Source: Atkinsonella hypoxylon (taxonomy: Eukaryota > Ascomycota > Sordariomycetes > Hypocreales > Clavicipitaceae). Taken from it: DNA of 32,603 nt. The stretch lies in assembly GCA_000729835.1 (NCBI GenBank), contig JFHB01000280.1:1-32603 (forward strand), read 5' to 3'. This document shows positions 30,366 to 32,603 of the stretch, in pieces (position 1 is the first letter of the stretch; each line of letters begins with the position of its first letter). A program made the translations under genes and the position numbers. The notes beneath the pieces are model-generated. The model worked only from the letters and a program-made list of their open reading frames with translations, made no database searches and had not been told where the DNA came from.

Positions 30366-32603
30366 AAGAAGAAGAGTATTAGCGTTATTAAAAGAGTAAT
30401 ATAGCTTACTAAAAAGCCCTAAATTAGCTAGTAGAAGCCTACTATTAACTCTTTTCTTTATAAGTTTTAATTTTCTTTATTATATAATAGATTATTTAAA
30501 TTCTTTAGTATCTCTTTCTTTATTTCTTTATTTATTATTATTAAAACTATTAAAATTAACCTATATTATAGAATTATAGAAGGTTAAAAAGAAAACACCT
30601 ATAAATCTATATACTATTGTTTTAACCTACTTTTTCTATAAATTTACCTTTACTTTTGCGAATTTTTACGCTTTTTACTATATAACCTTTTCCTTATACC
30701 TTTATATATTATAAAATCTTTATAAATTTATTAATACTATTATAGCTACTGCTTTTTTTATCCCTTTAGGCTATTATTTAGCTACTTCTAATAGTTAAAC
30801 ACTAGAATACTACACTAAGGGCAATAGACTGCCTATAGAGTAAATTCCTATAGCTTATAGAACTAGCTAGCCTCTATAGAGCTACTTCTAGCCTCTTCTA
30901 TCTCTTTTACTAAAAATCTACTACTATTATTCTTTTCTTTTAGTAGTTTAGAATTATTAATTCTAGTAAACCTAAATAGCTTATTCTAAGAAAAGAATAA
31001 CAATAGTAACTACACTTAAGCTATAATACTACTACTATTTAAACCTAAAGAAGAATATATTGCTTCTAATATATATATTAATTATAATAATAGTTTTAAC
31101 GCTAAAAGTAAAGGTTTTAAGTTTAAAGAGTAAAAATATAACTATAAAGGTAATATAGTAGCTATAGAGCTAAATAATATTAAAACTTATCTTATATTAC
31201 TTAATTTCTACTGCTTATATAGTACTTTTAGTAGGCTTAGAAGTACTAAGAGTACTCTAAAAGTTAATAAGTTTATCTTTAGCGCTATTTCTATAGAAAT
31301 TAAAGATAATATTAATATTACTAATATAGAGCCTATTATAGAAGACTATAGTTAGTATTACTACACTAATAGAGCTAAAGAAAAGGTATAGAATATAGAA
31401 AATACTATTTACACTTATATCTATAAATTTACCCTTAAAGGTAGTATAATAGATAAAACTAGCATTAAGGTCTCTAAAAACAATATATATTACTTACTCT
31501 AGTAGAATACAGTAATATATATCTTTAGAATTTATAATAAATATAAAGTAAAGCGCTAAAACTAGTAATATAAAGGTAAAGATACTAAAGTATCTATAGG
31601 TAACGCTAAAGTAGCTAGAAGAGGTAAGATATAGGCAAAAGCAGCAGCTACTATATACTACAGCAGTAATATAGTAAAAAGAGGTAAAGAAACTATTACT
31701 ATAGATTTATCTATTAGTTTGCTATTATAGATAGCGTTACTTACTATCTACTTCTTTAATAAATTTAGCAGGATTAATAGTACTATTGTAGGTGCCTTAG
31801 CTAGTATTAGCTATATAGACTTACTCTTTATTCTATTAGCTAAGGTGCAATTCTAGAGCTAGTGTAATAGTTTTCTTTAGAAGAAGTATAAATTTAACGC
31901 TAAAGAAATAATTAAAGCCTACCTTAAGAACACTTCTATAGGTAGTAATACTGTATAGAAGCAACTTAACCTCTATATTACTAAAATTAATAAGTTAAAT
32001 AAAAAGATTAACTAGGTTAAAATAGAGGCTAAAGGAGGTCTATTTAATAAGTAGTTTAATAAATTATAGACTACTATTTATAGTATATATAACTAACTAA
32101 ATAGTATAAGTTAATTTAATAAAGGTATTAATAATATTATTAATAAAAATAAAACCTTACTAAAGGTTACTAGTAATATTAATATACTATAGGTAGAAAA
32201 TAGATGCTTATAATATAAAATTAACTATATTTATATAGGCTTCTTAGAACGCTTAGCTAACTAGCCTATTGCTATATAAAGCCTCTTTAGTAATAAATTT
32301 AGCACTATTTAATGTAGAAAAAGTGCTTAGTTTATACTAATTAATCTATCTTTAATATATTTCTCTCTATTAATTCTATAAAAGATACCTTCTATAGTAA
32401 AGCTAACGCTAACTAAGGTAAAAATGCTAACTAAGAGGCTAGCTGTAAATAAACTAGTAGAAATACCTATTAAGCGTAAGACTAATGCCTTCTAGGTAAA
32501 ACCCTCCTTAAAGCTACTAGAAACGTCCTTTAGCTTTACTTTCTAGAGAGAACTAATAGCTTACTATAACTAACTAATAATTTACTTCTATTACTAATGC
32601 TTA
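30366..32603 (+). pseudogene. Element D 3' region with possible extra gene (unrecognised), partial
   Basis: Roughly 2.2 kb after the chromodomain, running off the window. From about 31020 one plus-strand frame stays open for long runs: some 70 codons before a stop near 31345 (with KSTLKVNKFIFSAISIEIKD), and later ISYIDLLFILLAKVQF and KEIIKAYLKNTSIGSNTV. All stops seen are TAA or TAG. The content is Lys-, Asn- and Ile-rich with balanced charge and includes a basic stretch (NAKVARRGKI). E carries the same region on the minus strand. It is too long for a normal 3' untranslated region. The antisense strand also has open stretches, so strand and reality are uncertain, and no family is recognised. 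Confidence 0.4.

Larger units (their letters stand above)
1..32603. other. RIP-mutated, AT-rich nested retrotransposon block
   Basis: The whole window shows the signature of repeat-induced point mutation. CA and TG are very rare and TA is in excess, while CG, CC and CT persist (agcgct and taacgct recur). Frames that align to Gypsy proteins are broken by TAA and TAG at positions where the family has Gln or Trp. RIP is known from Pezizomycotina fungi and acts on duplicated DNA. The least affected patches are the F solo LTRs, the outer ends of the other LTRs and the 3' untranslated part of elements A and B. No host gene, tRNA or rRNA was recognised. Confidence 0.9.
16804..32603 (+). mobile_element. 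Element D: chromovirus with B inside, 3' end off window
   Basis: Plus-strand Gypsy element: 5' LTR 16804-17046, gag and protease to 20047, element B at 20048-28134, then RNase H, integrase, chromodomain and a long unassigned 3' region to the window edge. By comparison with E, the 3' LTR should end roughly 0.8 kb past the window. The RT domain is missing at the B junction. D is inserted in element E, a member of its own family in the opposite orientation. The pentamer before it is TCTTT (16799-16803); its partner is not visible. Confidence 0.8.

Noticed and set aside
1..32603. CRISPR array, operons or other prokaryotic features
   Set aside because: No regular short repeats with spacers, no ribosome-binding-site and gene pairs; all recognised coding relics are fungal-type LTR elements.

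Overview
The window is a mass of old, nested LTR retrotransposons with no recognisable host gene. Base composition points to a filamentous ascomycete (Pezizomycotina) genome with repeat-induced point mutation (RIP). CA and TG dinucleotides are almost gone over long stretches (for example none in 2161-2220), TA is in large excess, CG and CT are kept, and the premature stops in retroelement frames are overwhelmingly TAA and TAG, as expected from mutated CAA, CAG and TGG codons. The species cannot be named from this.

Layout, using my own letters. Element C (+ strand, oldest host) is a Ty3/Gypsy pol relic. It is read as 1-154, 8242-9079, 9795-10554 and 11258-12898, and is interrupted by element A (155-8236, minus strand), solo LTR F1 (9080-9789) and solo LTR F2 (10555-11252). 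Each interruption has a perfect 5-bp target-site duplication (ATACC, ATTGC, TTAAG). Element E (12899-16803, minus strand) follows C and is itself cut by element D. D (+ strand) starts with its 5' LTR at 16804, carries gag and protease to 20047, is interrupted by element B (20048-28134, + strand), and resumes at about 28140 with RNase H, integrase, a chromodomain and a long unassigned 3' region that runs off the window. D and E are one family (243-bp LTRs) in opposite orientation. A and B are one family (323-bp LTRs, about 8.08 kb) in opposite orientation, so the window holds an 8-kb inverted repeat with an 11.8-kb spacer.

A and B are chromovirus-type Gypsy elements: LTR, gag with a degenerate CCHC knuckle, protease, RT, RNase H, integrase, chromodomain, about 2.5 kb of extra sequence, polypurine tract, LTR. 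Catalytic residues are lost in the RIP pattern, for example the RT YLDD box became YLDN in A and YLNN in B. None of these elements looks able to move by itself.

Points of most interest: D has lost its whole RT domain exactly where B sits, and B lacks a matching target duplication, so that junction is probably a deletion or recombination product. RIP damage is graded inside the LTRs, with the outward end of each LTR the least mutated. The F solo LTRs hold a conserved long stem-loop of about 95 nt. Both large families carry long unassigned regions between pol and the 3' LTR that may encode extra proteins.
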